Made by a program: the position numbers and the translations under genes. Under the pieces are notes generated by a model. It was not told the origin of the DNA and ran no database searches. It saw nothing but the letters and a program-made list of their open reading frames with translations. A stretch of DNA of 64,000 bases from Chitinimonas arctica (GTDB lineage: Bacteria > Pseudomonadota > Gammaproteobacteria > Burkholderiales > Chitinimonadaceae): NCBI RefSeq assembly GCF_007431345.1, contig NZ_CP041730.1, positions 2,976,001-3,040,000 of the forward strand, in the 5' to 3' direction. Position 1 is the stretch's first letter; each line of letters starts with the position of its first letter. Of this stretch, positions 1-8,937 are shown one piece after another.

Positions 1-806
1 TTCAGCGCCCGCAGCATGGTGCCCTGCATTGTCCGGTCGAACACCTCTATGGTGCCTCGGCCGCGCTGCTTGGTCCGGTGCAGGGCGGTATCGGCGTCCC
101 GAATCATTTCTTCGGGGTGGGCGTAGCCGCCCGACGACAGGGCGATGCCGACACGGGCACCGGGGTAGACTTCGTGGCCTTCCAGGTCGATTGGCTTGGC
201 CAGCCCGGCCAGCATGGCCTCGGTGAAACGCTTGGCTTCGGCTGGCTCGGCGATGGCGTCCAATAGGATGCCGAACTCGTCGCCGCCGTAGCGTGCCACC
301 ACATCGCCGGGCCGTTGCGCTTGGGCCAGGCGTTCGGACGTGACTCTCAGAATACGGTCGCCGGCAGCACGGCCAAAGCTGTCGTTGATATAGCGGAAAC
401 GCTCCAGGTTCAGGCTGAGCACCGCGCACAGATAATGGCTGTCAAGGTTGGCGCGACCCAGGGCGGATCCGAGCAATTCGGTAAGCAAGGTCCGGTTGGC
501 CAGGCCGGTGAGCTTGTCGTGCAGGGCGTCATTGCTACCCTGGATGGATAGTTCATAGCGCTCCAGGCTTTCGCACGGGGCCGACGTTCGGGATGGGGAT
601 TGCGCGGCTTGCTGGTCACGAGCCCGCGCTTGTGCGCCGCTGTCGCCGATTTTTTTAAAGCTCGGAACCAGCATTGCCAGCATCGGATCATTGTCCGCTA
701 CACGTTGAATCGATTGATGCACTGCTTGATCGGCAAGGGCCTCCTCTTGTACTGCCCGGTTCGGTGTGGATGTACGGGATAAAGAAGTCATTGCGGGCAG
801 CATCAT
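1..806 (-). CDS. GGDEF-domain protein, N-terminal part (runs off left edge)
   Basis: The minus strand is open from an ATG at 806 to the window edge, giving 268 visible codons. A ribosome site AGGAGAG lies just upstream of a double ATG, which fixes the start. After about 100 residues without recognisable features comes the usual entry into a GGDEF domain (HDKLTGLANRTLL), then an intact YGGDEFG signature near residues 173-179, so cyclic di-GMP synthesis is the expected activity. The metal-site segment reads LNLERF where an aspartate (DLDRF type) is normal, so catalysis may be weakened. The visible part ends soon after the GGDEF domain (FDRTMQ), a linker that often leads into an EAL domain; that part lies outside the window. 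No membrane segment is seen in the N-terminus, so a cytoplasmic protein is likely. Confidence 0.85.
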   Translation of the reverse strand, partial: MMLPAMTSLSRTSTPNRAVQEEALADQAVHQSIQRVADNDPMLAMLVPSFKKIGDSGAQARARDQQAAQSPSRTSAPCESLERYELSIQGSNDALHDKLTGLANRTLLTELLGSALGRANLDSHYLCAVLSLNLERFRYINDSFGRAAGDRILRVTSERLAQAQRPGDVVARYGGDEFGILLDAIAEPAEAKRFTEAMLAGLAKPIDLEGHEVYPGARVGIALSSGGYAHPEEMIRDADTALHRTKQRGRGTIEVFDRTMQGTMLRAL

Positions 807-916
807 TTTCTCTCCTGGATTGACAAGGTTCGATCATGGCGAATGCGGCAAACCCCGCCGCGCGGGATGGGCGGTCAGTTGGCAATGCCCAACTCAGTCC
901 TTTTTTACAACGGTCT

Positions 917-2077
917 TTAGTCCGGCCAGTGCCAGGATGGTTCGTCCAGCCGGCCTTGGCCGACCACCAGCGTTTCGCCGAAGTCCTTGTCCAGGACGAT
1001 GCGATTGCAATCGCGCGCCTGTTCCAGGGCGGCGATCAGGCGGCTGGCATGGGAGACGACCCAGATCTGCGTGTGGGCCGAGCAGGCAATGATCAGACGG
1101 GCCAAGGCCGGCAAAAGATCGGGATGCAGGCTGGTTTCCGGCTCGTTGAGCACCATCAGGGTTGGGGGGCGAGGTGTCAGCAGGGCTGCCGTCAAAAGCA
1201 GGTAGCGTAGCGTGCCATCCGACAGCTCGGCGCCGGAGAGCGGGCGCAATAGCCCATGCTGGTGAAACAAGAGGGCGAATCGACTGCCCGACTGGAAATC
1301 GATGCCGAGGTGGGAGCCGGGAAAGGCGTCGCTGATGGCCGCATCCAGTGCTGCGCCGTCGCCGATCTCGCGGATGGTCTGCAGGGCGGCCGCCAGGTCG
1401 CGGCCGTCATGGTGTAGTACGGGTGTGCGGGTACCGAGTTGTGGCTGCCGGGCCGGCGCGTCGCTATCGGTGCGGAAGTGATCGTAAAAGCGCCAGCTAC
1501 GGATGGCTTCGCGGACCTGCAGTATTTCCGGGCTGCCGCGCAGGCTGCCCAACTCGCTGAAGAGACTGTCGTGCAACGGTAGATGCTGGCTTGCCACCTC
1601 CCAGCGCTTGTCGGCGCGCAGGCGGACGACCGCGCCGGTCCGTTCCACCAGCAAGCTGGCCGGGCGGCAATAGCTACCGGCCCAGATTGCTTCGTGTTTG
1701 ATCTCGGGATCAAGGCGAAAGGCGGTTTCGTCCGGGATAGGCAAACCGAGAGCGATGGCATAGCCGTAGTCCTCGCCGGCAAACCCTAGCCGCAATCGCA
1801 TCGGACTACTGCGTGGTCCGCCCTGGACCGGCAGTTCACCCCGGCGTACCGCTGCGGACAAGCGCTCCGGCCCGGCCCAGAAAGTGGAGCCCAGACCGCC
1901 TTCGCGGGCCAGGGCATTGATCACGCCACCCTGGGCGGTCTCGGCCAGCAGGCGCAGGGCGCGATATACATTGGATTTACCGCTGCCATTGGCGCCGGTA
2001 ATCACATTGAGCCTGGCCAGCGGCAGGGTGAGTTGCTTGGCGGAGCGGTAGTTTGCGACAGAGAGTGTGGTCAGCAT
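917..2077 (-). CDS. AAA family ATPase (OLD/RecF-like, AAA_15/21 type)
   Basis: The protein is 386 aa from the ATG at 2077. It opens with the typical LxVxNYRS start of RecF/SMC-like ATPases, followed by Walker A GANGSGKS at residues 28-35. Late in the protein come an SDGTLRY signature and a Walker B-like MVLNEPETSLHP, then a switch-like segment WVVSHAS. This is the arrangement of single-chain ATPases annotated as AAA_15/AAA_21, related to OLD nucleases but without a TOPRIM domain. An upstream TTG at 2122 would add 15 residues, but family members begin close to the chosen ATG. The gene is divergent from tal and has no obvious operon partner, so its substrate is unknown. Confidence 0.85.
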   Translation of the reverse strand: MLTTLSVANYRSAKQLTLPLARLNVITGANGSGKSNVYRALRLLAETAQGGVINALAREGGLGSTFWAGPERLSAAVRRGELPVQGGPRSSPMRLRLGFAGEDYGYAIALGLPIPDETAFRLDPEIKHEAIWAGSYCRPASLLVERTGAVVRLRADKRWEVASQHLPLHDSLFSELGSLRGSPEILQVREAIRSWRFYDHFRTDSDAPARQPQLGTRTPVLHHDGRDLAAALQTIREIGDGAALDAAISDAFPGSHLGIDFQSGSRFALLFHQHGLLRPLSGAELSDGTLRYLLLTAALLTPRPPTLMVLNEPETSLHPDLLPALARLIIACSAHTQIWVVSHASRLIAALEQARDCNRIVLDKDFGETLVVGQGRLDEPSWHWPD

Positions 2078-2179
2078 GCGTAAGAAAGAGATTGGCGATT
2101 TCGACGCGTATGGGAGGGACAAATCGGCTTCGGTTCACGTTAACATGGTCGCCCCCGTCAATGCCATGCAAAGCCCACC

Positions 2180-3253
2180 ATGAATCCATTGCTTCAAGTC
2201 CGGCCGCTGGGCCAACGAATCTGGCTCGATAATCTATCGCGCGAATTGCTGGCAGGCCCCCTGCAACAGCTGATCGCCGAGGATGGCCTGGCCGGTTTGA
2301 CCTCCAACCCCGCCATTTTCCAGAAATCGATTTCCAGTGGTGCCGGCTATGGCGCCGATCTGGCTCGCCTCAAGACGCTGCCGCTCAGTACCGAGCAACG
2401 CTTCGAAGCGCTGGCCGTGCCGGATGTGCAAGCGGCGTGCGACCTGTTCGCCCCGGCTTACCGCGAATCCGCCGGCCTCGATGGTTATGTGAGCCTCGAA
2501 GTGTCCCCTTACCTGGCGCGCGATACCGCCGGTACGCTCGCGGCGGCACAGCGGCTGTGGAACGATATCGGCCGGCCCAATGCCATGATCAAGATCCCGG
2601 CCACCGCCGAGAGCCTGCCCGCCTTTAGTGCCGCCATTGCGGCCGGTATCAATGTGAATGTGACCTTGATGTTCGGCCAGCGTCATTGCGATGCGGTGTT
2701 CGATGCCTATGTGGGCGGCCTGCGCCAGCGCTTGGCGGCGGGTGGCGACTTGCGCGCTGTCCGTTCGGTGGCCAGCCTGTTCCTGTCGCGCGTCGACGTA
2801 TGGGTGGACGGCAAGCTCGATACCATGGGCGGCGAGGCCTCGGCGCTCAAGGGCAAGGCGGCCATTGCCGTGGCGCGGCAGGCTTATGCGCGCTGGATGG
2901 ATCGCTGGAACGGCCCCGAGTGCGCCGACCTGCGTGCCGCCGGCGCGAATATCCAGCGTCTGCTGTGGGCCAGTACCGGCACCAAGAATCCCGCTTATTC
3001 GGCCGTGATGTATGTCGATGAGCTGATCGGCGCCGAGACCGTCAATACCCTGCCGGACGCCACCCTGGCAGCATTCCGGTCGGAAGGTTCGGCCAAGCCG
3101 CGCCTGCTGGAAGGTTTGGCCGACGCGCAAAGCGCGCTGGCTCGGCTGGCGGCGCTGGGTATTTCGCTGGATGGTGCTGCCGAGCAGTTGCAGGTCGATG
3201 GCTTGAAGCTGTTTGACGATGCTTTCGACAAGTTGCTGACCTTACTGGCTTAA
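2180..3253 (+). CDS. tal: Transaldolase
   Basis: This cytosolic enzyme of the non-oxidative pentose phosphate pathway transfers dihydroxyacetone units between sugar phosphates. At 357 aa it belongs to the longer transaldolase subfamily often linked to cyanobacterial and actinobacterial Tal. The N-terminus carries WLDNLSRELL and GLTSNPAIF. The Schiff-base lysine lies in NAMIKIPAT near residue 137, and later VNVTLMF and the SVASLFLSRVDVWVD strand are conserved. The gene stands alone and is followed by a strong hairpin shared with the convergent kup gene. Confidence 0.96.
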   Translation: MNPLLQVRPLGQRIWLDNLSRELLAGPLQQLIAEDGLAGLTSNPAIFQKSISSGAGYGADLARLKTLPLSTEQRFEALAVPDVQAACDLFAPAYRESAGLDGYVSLEVSPYLARDTAGTLAAAQRLWNDIGRPNAMIKIPATAESLPAFSAAIAAGINVNVTLMFGQRHCDAVFDAYVGGLRQRLAAGGDLRAVRSVASLFLSRVDVWVDGKLDTMGGEASALKGKAAIAVARQAYARWMDRWNGPECADLRAAGANIQRLLWASTGTKNPAYSAVMYVDELIGAETVNTLPDATLAAFRSEGSAKPRLLEGLADAQSALARLAALGISLDGAAEQLQVDGLKLFDDAFDKLLTLLA

Positions 3254-3268
3254 GTCGCTTGTTCCCGC

Positions 3269-3305
3269 AAAACGCCCCGGCCGCCACAGCTTGCCGGGGC
3301 GTTTT
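3269..3305. terminator. Bidirectional terminator between tal and kup
   Basis: A perfect 12-bp stem (3269-3280 with 3294-3305) is GC-rich at its core and starts with AAAA and ends with TTTT, so it works as an intrinsic terminator on both strands. It sits between the convergent stop codons of tal and kup. Confidence 0.9.
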
Positions 3306-3317
3306 GCGTATCGGGCC

Positions 3318-5222
3318 TTACATTTCCACCTGCGTACCCATTTCCACCACGCGGTTGGGTGGAATGCGGAAGAAATCGGTGGGGCGCTGGGCATTGCGCT
3401 GCATCCAGGTAAACAGCTTGAGCTGCACCCAGTGCATTTCGTAGGCCTTGGCGGGCTGGCGGTCGCAGATGATGGTCTCCCGCGACAGGAAGTAGGAGGT
3501 CGTCATTTCGTCGCACACAACCCCGTGGTCGCGCTCGGCCAGGCGCAGGATGTTGGGGACCGAGGGATCCTCGGTAAAGCCATAGGTGGCGATGATCTGC
3601 CAGAACGAGTCGGACAGGCGGGTGACCTTCAGCTTCTGCTTTTCCGGCACCCTGGGGATATCGGTGGACTGGATGGTCATGAAGATCACCTGCTCATGCA
3701 GCACCTTATTGTGCTTGAGGTTATGCAGGAGAGCGTGCGGCGTGCTGTCGGCGCTACCGGTCATGAAGATCGCGCAGCCTTCCACCCGGTGAGGCGGATT
3801 CGCTTCGATGGACTGGACGAACATGGACAGCGGCAGTTCGCCGTCATGGATGCGGTGGAAAAGCTGGCGGCGTCCCCGCTTCCAGGTGAACATCATCCCC
3901 AGCATGATCAGGCCGATGGCGACGGGGAACCAGCCGCCGTCGGGAATCTTGGGGATATTCGCGGCCAGCAGCGCGATATCCACCACCAGGAAACAGCTGA
4001 GCAGGCTACGGATGGCCAGGTTGCGGCGCGGGTTGTCGCTGCGTTTAAGCGCCACGAAGGCGCACAGCGTGGTCATCATCATGATGCCGCAGATGGCGAA
4101 GCCATAAGCAGCCGCCAGATTGCTGGAGGAGCGGAAAGCCACCACCAGCAGCAGTACGGCGATGCACATGGTCCAGTTGATGCCGGGAATATAGATCTGG
4201 CCGATCTCGTCGTCGGAAGTGTGGATGATGTCCATGCGCGGCATATAACCGAGCTGGGTAGCCTGGCGGGTAATCGAAAATACCCCGGAGATCAAAGCCT
4301 GCGAGGCGATGACGGCCGCAGCGGCGGACAGGATCACCAGCGGCAGCACCAAGGGTTCGGGCGCCAGCAGGAAGAACGGATGGGAAGCGGCGCTAGGGTC
4401 GTGCAGGATCAATGCTCCCTGGCCGAAATAATTGAGCAGCAAACCTGGCAGTGCCAGGCCGAACCAGCCGATCTGAATGGGTTTTCGACCGAAGTGGCCC
4501 ATATCGGCATAAATGGCTTCGGCGCCGGTTACCGCAAGAACCACGGCACCCAGCGAGAGAAAAGCCGGTAGGGGCTGAGCCAGGAAGAAGTCCAGCGCAT
4601 AGCCGGGCCATAGGGCGCGCAGTACCGAGGGGTCATGCAGGATGCCGCCTATGCCCAAAATACCCAGCGACAGGAACCACAGCACCATGATGGGACCGAA
4701 AAAGCGGCCCACCCTGCCCGTGCCGTGCCGTTGCACCGCGAACAAGGCCACGATGATGACCACGGAAAGCGGCACGATATAGCGCTCCAACGCCGGGTTG
4801 AGCACCTTCAACCCCTCCATGGCGCCCAATACCGATACTGCGGGGGTGATGATGCCGTCACCGTAGAACAGCGCCGCGCCGGCGATGCCCAGCAGGATAA
4901 AAATGGAAAACTGGCCGCGCTTGCGCTGGGTATTGCGCAGCGCCAGGGCCATCAAGGCCAGAATGCCGCCTTCGCCGTTGTTGTCCGCGCGCAACATGAA
5001 GAAAACGTACTTGAAGGACACGATGAACAATAATGCCCAGGTAATCAGCGAAAGGATGCCCAGGACATTGCCCGGCGTGGCCTGCAGGCCGTGCTTGGCG
5101 TCGAAGCATTCCGCCATGGCATAGAGCGGGCTGGTACCGATGTCGCCGTACACCACACCCAGCGCGGCCAAGGTGGTGAGGGCGAGTTTTTTCGGGTCTT
5201 GCTGGTCGTTTTGGACGCTCAT
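3318..5222 (-). CDS. kup: Low-affinity potassium transport system protein Kup
   Basis: The protein is 634 aa, the normal length for Kup/HAK/KUP potassium-proton symporters. The first membrane segment has the diagnostic VVYGDIGTSPLYA, followed by a loop NNGEGGILAL. About twelve hydrophobic segments occupy the first 430 residues and a hydrophilic C-terminal cytoplasmic domain follows. It sits in the inner membrane and takes up K+. A TATAAT box lies on the minus strand about 42 bases upstream of the start. The gene is monocistronic and ends at the shared terminator. Confidence 0.97.
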   Translation of the reverse strand: MSVQNDQQDPKKLALTTLAALGVVYGDIGTSPLYAMAECFDAKHGLQATPGNVLGILSLITWALLFIVSFKYVFFMLRADNNGEGGILALMALALRNTQRKRGQFSIFILLGIAGAALFYGDGIITPAVSVLGAMEGLKVLNPALERYIVPLSVVIIVALFAVQRHGTGRVGRFFGPIMVLWFLSLGILGIGGILHDPSVLRALWPGYALDFFLAQPLPAFLSLGAVVLAVTGAEAIYADMGHFGRKPIQIGWFGLALPGLLLNYFGQGALILHDPSAASHPFFLLAPEPLVLPLVILSAAAAVIASQALISGVFSITRQATQLGYMPRMDIIHTSDDEIGQIYIPGINWTMCIAVLLLVVAFRSSSNLAAAYGFAICGIMMMTTLCAFVALKRSDNPRRNLAIRSLLSCFLVVDIALLAANIPKIPDGGWFPVAIGLIMLGMMFTWKRGRRQLFHRIHDGELPLSMFVQSIEANPPHRVEGCAIFMTGSADSTPHALLHNLKHNKVLHEQVIFMTIQSTDIPRVPEKQKLKVTRLSDSFWQIIATYGFTEDPSVPNILRLAERDHGVVCDEMTTSYFLSRETIICDRQPAKAYEMHWVQLKLFTWMQRNAQRPTDFFRIPPNRVVEMGTQVEM

Positions 5223-5263
5223 GGCGACACTTTCTATTTAGAACCAGAGGGGAGTGGCGGCGG

Positions 5264-5292
5264 ATTATAAGCCTGCGCTACCCAACAGGGAA
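5264..5292 (-). promoter_or_regulatory. Candidate kup promoter
   Basis: On the minus strand a perfect TATAAT (5269-5264) lies about 42 bases before the kup ATG. The best -35 at 17-bp spacing is a weak TTCCCT (5292-5287). Only the -10 is convincing. Confidence 0.4.
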
Positions 5293-5318
5293 TCGCTTCA
5301 TGCTGCAATGCAGCAAAA

Positions 5319-5864
5319 TCAGACGGTCGGCGCGCCACCCACGGCTTCCCAGTCGAAGAACGGACCGGGATCGGTTTTGCGCTCCGGTGCGATATGGCAG
5401 TGGCCAAGCAGGTGCCGGATGGGAAAGTGCTGCGCCAGCTGCGCCAGTATCAGTTTAAGGCTCCGGTACTGAGCCGCTTCATAAGGCCAGTCATCCCCGC
5501 CCTCCAGTTCGATGCCAATGGAAAAATCATTGCAGCGTTCACGCCCTTGCCAGCGCGACACGCCGGCGTGCCATGCGCGCTGCCGGCAAGGTACGAACTG
5601 GACCAGTTCGCCGTCACGGCGGATAAAGAAATGGGCCGAGACGCGCATATGCTGCAACTCCTCGAAGCAAGGGTCCGCCGCCGGGTCGCAGCGATTGGTG
5701 AACAGCCGCTCCACCCCGTCGCCGCCGAAGCGGCCCGGCGGTAGGGAGATCGAGTGGATCACCACCATGTCGACCACGCTGCCCTCGGGTCGTTCATCGC
5801 AATTGGGCGAGACGATGCGCCTCGCACCACTCAGCCAGCCCTGGGCATCGATGGCAGGTGTCAT
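5319..5864 (-). CDS. ampD: 1,6-anhydro-N-acetylmuramyl-L-alanine amidase AmpD
   Basis: This cytosolic zinc amidase of cell-wall recycling cleaves the peptide from anhydro-muropeptides and thereby indirectly controls AmpR-type beta-lactamase induction. At 181 aa it has the normal AmpD length. Zinc ligands are visible: the first His in VVIHSIS near residue 37, and the His and Asp of GHCHIAPERKTDPGP near the C-terminus. The segments SAHFFIRRDGELVQFV and CNDFSIGIELEG are typical. Its ATG overlaps the nth stop by four bases (ATGA), so the two are translationally coupled. It is the last gene of the folD operon. Confidence 0.96.
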   Translation of the reverse strand: MTPAIDAQGWLSGARRIVSPNCDERPEGSVVDMVVIHSISLPPGRFGGDGVERLFTNRCDPAADPCFEELQHMRVSAHFFIRRDGELVQFVPCRQRAWHAGVSRWQGRERCNDFSIGIELEGGDDWPYEAAQYRSLKLILAQLAQHFPIRHLLGHCHIAPERKTDPGPFFDWEAVGGAPTV

Positions 5865-6493
5865 ATCGCCTTAGCCTTGTAATCACACAAATCATTCACG
5901 ATACAGCGCATGCACTCCGGTTTGCGTGCCTTGCACACGTAGCGGCCATGGAGGATCAGCCAATGGTGGGCATCCAGCAGGAATTCGCGTGGGATCACCT
6001 TCATCAGTTTGTCCTCGACCGCCCGTACATCCTTGCCCGGCGCCAGCCCGGTGCGGTTGGCCACCCGGAAGATATGGGTATCGACCGCCATGGTGGGCTG
6101 GCCGAAGGCCGTATTCAACACGACATTGGCGGTTTTGCGGCCCACTCCGGGCAACGCTTCCAGGGCAGCGCGATCGGCGGGGACCTGGCCGTCATGCTCT
6201 TCCAGCAACATGCGGCACAGCTCGATCACGTGCTTGGCCTTGCTGCGGAACAGGCCGATGGTAGCGATATGGCTTTCGAGTCCGGCTTGGCCCAAGGCAT
6301 AGATCGCCGAGGGCGTATTGGCGATCGGGTAAAGCTTGCGGGTGGCCTTATTGACGCCCACGTCGGTGGCTTGGGCGGACAGTACGACGGCAACCAGCAG
6401 TTCGAAGGGGCTGCTGTATTCCAGTTCGGTACGCGGTTCGGGATTGTGGGCGCGCAGGCGTTCGAAGAATTCGCGGCGACTGTCTTTGTTCAA
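5861..6493 (-). CDS. nth: Endonuclease III
   Basis: This is a DNA glycosylase/AP lyase that removes oxidised pyrimidines. I choose the TTG at 6493 because it gives NKDSRREFF as the N-terminus and 210 aa, the family length; the open frame extends further upstream without homology. The helix-hairpin-helix LPGVGRKTANVV contains the catalytic lysine, and VDTHIFRVANR holds the catalytic aspartate. The C-terminus has the four cysteines of the [4Fe-4S] cluster in the C-x6-C-x2-C-x5-C spacing (VCKARKPECMRC then C five residues on). It lies 14 bases after the pilZ gene and overlaps ampD. Confidence 0.95.
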   Translation of the reverse strand: MNKDSRREFFERLRAHNPEPRTELEYSSPFELLVAVVLSAQATDVGVNKATRKLYPIANTPSAIYALGQAGLESHIATIGLFRSKAKHVIELCRMLLEEHDGQVPADRAALEALPGVGRKTANVVLNTAFGQPTMAVDTHIFRVANRTGLAPGKDVRAVEDKLMKVIPREFLLDAHHWLILHGRYVCKARKPECMRCIVNDLCDYKAKAI

Positions 6494-6507
6494 GATGGGG
6501 TCTCTGG

Positions 6508-6864
6508 CTAGCCGGCGGTCTGCTCGACATGACGGATGAAGGATTCGATCAGTTCCGCGGTACTGCGGGGTTCCGAGACGAAATCGAGAAAGGCCAGGCC
6601 GATATGGAAACGTCCGGCCAGTTCGGCCGGCCGGCAAGAGGCGATACGGCAACGGGCCTGTACGATATTTTCACGGCCGTTCAGCGGCAGCATGAAGTAG
6701 ACATGGCAGTCCACCTCGGTCTGTATCACGCGGTCATGCTCGATACCCAGGCCCGATGTGGAGATATCCTCGATATTGCTGAGCAATCCCGGCCCCTGCT
6801 GGGGGATGACCTTGACCCAAGTCTTGAAGCGGATACGGCTATGCAAGCGGGTATTGAGTTTCAT
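6508..6864 (-). CDS. PilZ-domain cyclic di-GMP receptor protein
   Basis: A single-domain 118 aa protein. It has both PilZ signature elements: the arginine pair RLHSR near residue 5 and DISTSG near residue 33, which bind c-di-GMP in characterised members. It is followed by the usual beta-barrel strands. The gene sits inside the folD-ampD operon, 59 bases after the small membrane protein. The effector target cannot be told from sequence; cytoplasmic c-di-GMP adaptor is the family expectation, and a GGDEF protein lies at the left edge of the window. Confidence 0.9.
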   Translation of the reverse strand: MKLNTRLHSRIRFKTWVKVIPQQGPGLLSNIEDISTSGLGIEHDRVIQTEVDCHVYFMLPLNGRENIVQARCRIASCRPAELAGRFHIGLAFLDFVSEPRSTAELIESFIRHVEQTAG

Positions 6865-6923
6865 GATGGCTCACGAGGCACGGCGCTGGCGCAGTGCGGG
6901 ATATCACACAGTCGGGCTTCTCG

Positions 6924-7151
6924 CTATCGCGAAGGGCGACTGGGCTTTTTTTTTGGAACCAGCAAGGTTTCGTCCACTTGCCATTGGCGTGCTTCGCGTT
7001 CGCGGGCTTCGGCCACGAAGCACCAAATACGCCAGGCACCCCATAACACGGCTGCACCCAGCAACATCATGGCCATGGAAAAGAGGCCTGCCTGTATCAA
7101 AAGGATAAACAGGAAGGCTCCGACGACATAGCCTAGTTTAGCGAGATTCAT
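6924..7151 (-). CDS. Small two-helix membrane protein of unknown function
   Basis: The protein is 75 aa. Two hydrophobic stretches (residues about 5-22 and 25-45) are joined by a very short turn, then a charged tail ends in KKKPSRPSR, predicted to be cytoplasmic. It starts only two bases after the rnfB stop codon, so the two are almost certainly translated together. I do not recognise the family. The coupling suggests it could serve RnfB as a membrane anchor, since this RnfB lacks its own transmembrane helix, but that is inference. Confidence 0.7.
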   Translation of the reverse strand: MNLAKLGYVVGAFLFILLIQAGLFSMAMMLLGAAVLWGAWRIWCFVAEAREREARQWQVDETLLVPKKKPSRPSR

Positions 7152-7153
7152 GC

Positions 7154-7888
7154 TTATTTGCCTTTGCTAGCGAGAGGTTGGGCCAGCCGCTCGGCGGCGC
7201 GGGCCATGATGCTGTCCAATTTGGCACGGCGGGCGGCGGCCGCCTCGTCCGGTGCCGCTGCCGGTGGCTGAAGCGCGGGTACGCGTTCGGCCAGCGCGGC
7301 GGTAATTCTGGCCTGTTTCTCCGGGGCGGCAAAGTGCGGGTCATCCCGCTTCGCCAGCGCCTTGGATTTCAGCCGGGAAACCCGCTCCTGTCGCTCGCGT
7401 TCGGTACGGGCCTGGCGCTGGATATGGCGTTGGCGCCAGTGATCGGCTTGGACAAGCCGGACGCTTGCCGCGGCTGGGCGGCTGGCCGGCACCATGCTGA
7501 TGCAGTCGACCGGGCAGGGGGCGATGCATAACTCGCAGCCGGTACACTCGGCCGCGATAACGGTATGCATCTGCTTGACCGCGCCGAGGATGGCGTCCAC
7601 CGGGCAGGCCTGGATGCACAGGGTGCAGCCTATGCAATGGGTCTCGTCGATCAAGGCCAACGCAAACGGCTTGGTGGCGCCGTGCGCCGGGTTCAGTGGA
7701 ATCACCGGCTTGCCGGTCAGGGCGGCCAGTCCGGCGATGCCGGCTTCGCCCCCCGGGGGGCACTGGTCTATCCCGGCCTCGCCGTCCGCGATCGCCTCGG
7801 CATAGCGGCGGCAATCGGGATAGCCGCATTGCGTGCACTGGGTTTGCGGCAGGATGGCGTCGAGGCGGTCGGCGAGCGAGTGGTTCAT
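7154..7888 (-). CDS. rnfB: RnfB-type electron transport ferredoxin (stand-alone)
   Basis: The protein is 244 aa. It has an N-terminal four-cysteine Fe-S (ASF-like) domain (CTQCGYPDCRRY with a later CPPGG), followed by two ferredoxin [4Fe-4S] motifs, CIGCTLCIQACP and CTGCELCIAPCP. The C-terminal third is Arg/Ala/Gln-rich and likely helical. Canonical RnfB/RsxB begins with a membrane helix; none is present here. No RnfA, C, D, G or E genes are nearby, so it is the solo form known from betaproteobacteria rather than part of a full Rnf complex. It lies 11 bases after pyrD and 2 bases before the small membrane protein. Its electron partner is unknown. Confidence 0.88.
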   Translation of the reverse strand: MNHSLADRLDAILPQTQCTQCGYPDCRRYAEAIADGEAGIDQCPPGGEAGIAGLAALTGKPVIPLNPAHGATKPFALALIDETHCIGCTLCIQACPVDAILGAVKQMHTVIAAECTGCELCIAPCPVDCISMVPASRPAAASVRLVQADHWRQRHIQRQARTERERQERVSRLKSKALAKRDDPHFAAPEKQARITAALAERVPALQPPAAAPDEAAAARRAKLDSIMARAAERLAQPLASKGK

Positions 7889-7899
7889 GGTCAGTGTCC

Positions 7900-8925
7900 C
7901 TACCGCTGCAACTCGCGAATGGCATGGACGGATTCGCCGATCAGGGCGGTGCCGCGATAGATCAGGCCGCTATAGACCTGGACCAGCGAGGCGCCGGCTT
8001 CGATTTTCTCGGCGGCGTGCTGGCCTTCGAGAATGCCGCCTACACCGATGATGGGGACCTGTCCGCCCAGTGCCTGCGCCAGGGCACGGACCACGGTCAG
8101 CGATTTGGCGCGCACGGGGGTGCCGGAAAGTCCGCCGGTTTCCTTGCCATGCTGGATATGTTCCACGCCGACGCGCGACAGGGTGGTATTGGTGGCGATA
8201 ACGCCATCGAACCGATACTCGATCAATAGCCGGGCAATCTCGCTGATCTGCTCGCTCTCCAGGTCCGGGGCGATCTTGAGCGCCATCGGCACATAGCGGC
8301 CGTGCTCGCCGGCCAGGCGGGTCTGCTCCTCCTTCAATGCGGCCAACAGCCTCTCCAGCTCGTCGCTCTGCTGCAGTTGCCGCAGGTTCTTGGTATTCGG
8401 CGAGGAAATATTGACGGTTACATAACTGGCGTAGGGATAGACCCGGGTCAGGCAGCGCAGGTAATCATCATTGGCCTGTTCGATAGGCGTATCGAAATTC
8501 TTGCCGATATTGATGCCGAGGATGCCACGGTACTGGGCCGACTCGACATTCTTTACCAGCGCATCCAGCCCGCCATTGTTGAAGCCCATCCGATTGATGA
8601 TGCCCTCGGCCGCCGGCAGGCGGAACAGGCGTGGTTGCGGATTGCCGGGCTGCGGGCGTGGCGTGACGGTACCGATTTCGATAAAGCCGAAGCCGAGATC
8701 GGCCAGTGCGTCGATATGTTCGCCATTCTTGTCCAGGCCGGCGCCCAGGCCGACCGGGTTGGGGAAATTCAGCCCCATGCAGCTCACGGGCAGATCTTCC
8801 TCACGGCTGCCGATCACACGGGCGAAGCCCAGCGCATGCAGGGCTTCCAGGCCGGCGAAGGTGAATTTGTGGGCCGTTTCGGGTTCAAGGGCGAACAGCA
8901 AGGGGCGCAGCAGGGGGTAAAGCAT
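7900..8925 (-). CDS. pyrD: Dihydroorotate dehydrogenase (quinone), class 2
   Basis: It oxidises dihydroorotate to orotate in pyrimidine synthesis and passes electrons to ubiquinone at the inner membrane. The 341 aa length and the N-terminal hydrophobic helix (MLYPLLRPLLFALEPE) mark the membrane-associated class 2. The catalytic serine lies in VNISSPNTKNLR, and FMN contacts include GLGAGLDKNG and the late GVGGI and VYSGLIYRG segments. It lies 12 bases after folD in the same operon. Confidence 0.97.
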   Translation of the reverse strand: MLYPLLRPLLFALEPETAHKFTFAGLEALHALGFARVIGSREEDLPVSCMGLNFPNPVGLGAGLDKNGEHIDALADLGFGFIEIGTVTPRPQPGNPQPRLFRLPAAEGIINRMGFNNGGLDALVKNVESAQYRGILGINIGKNFDTPIEQANDDYLRCLTRVYPYASYVTVNISSPNTKNLRQLQQSDELERLLAALKEEQTRLAGEHGRYVPMALKIAPDLESEQISEIARLLIEYRFDGVIATNTTLSRVGVEHIQHGKETGGLSGTPVRAKSLTVVRALAQALGGQVPIIGVGGILEGQHAAEKIEAGASLVQVYSGLIYRGTALIGESVHAIRELQR

Positions 8926-8937
8926 GGGCGGCTCGAT

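Noticed and set aside
3291..4571. 426-codon plus-strand frame opposite kup
   Set aside because: Antisense shadow; Kup on the minus strand is unmistakable.
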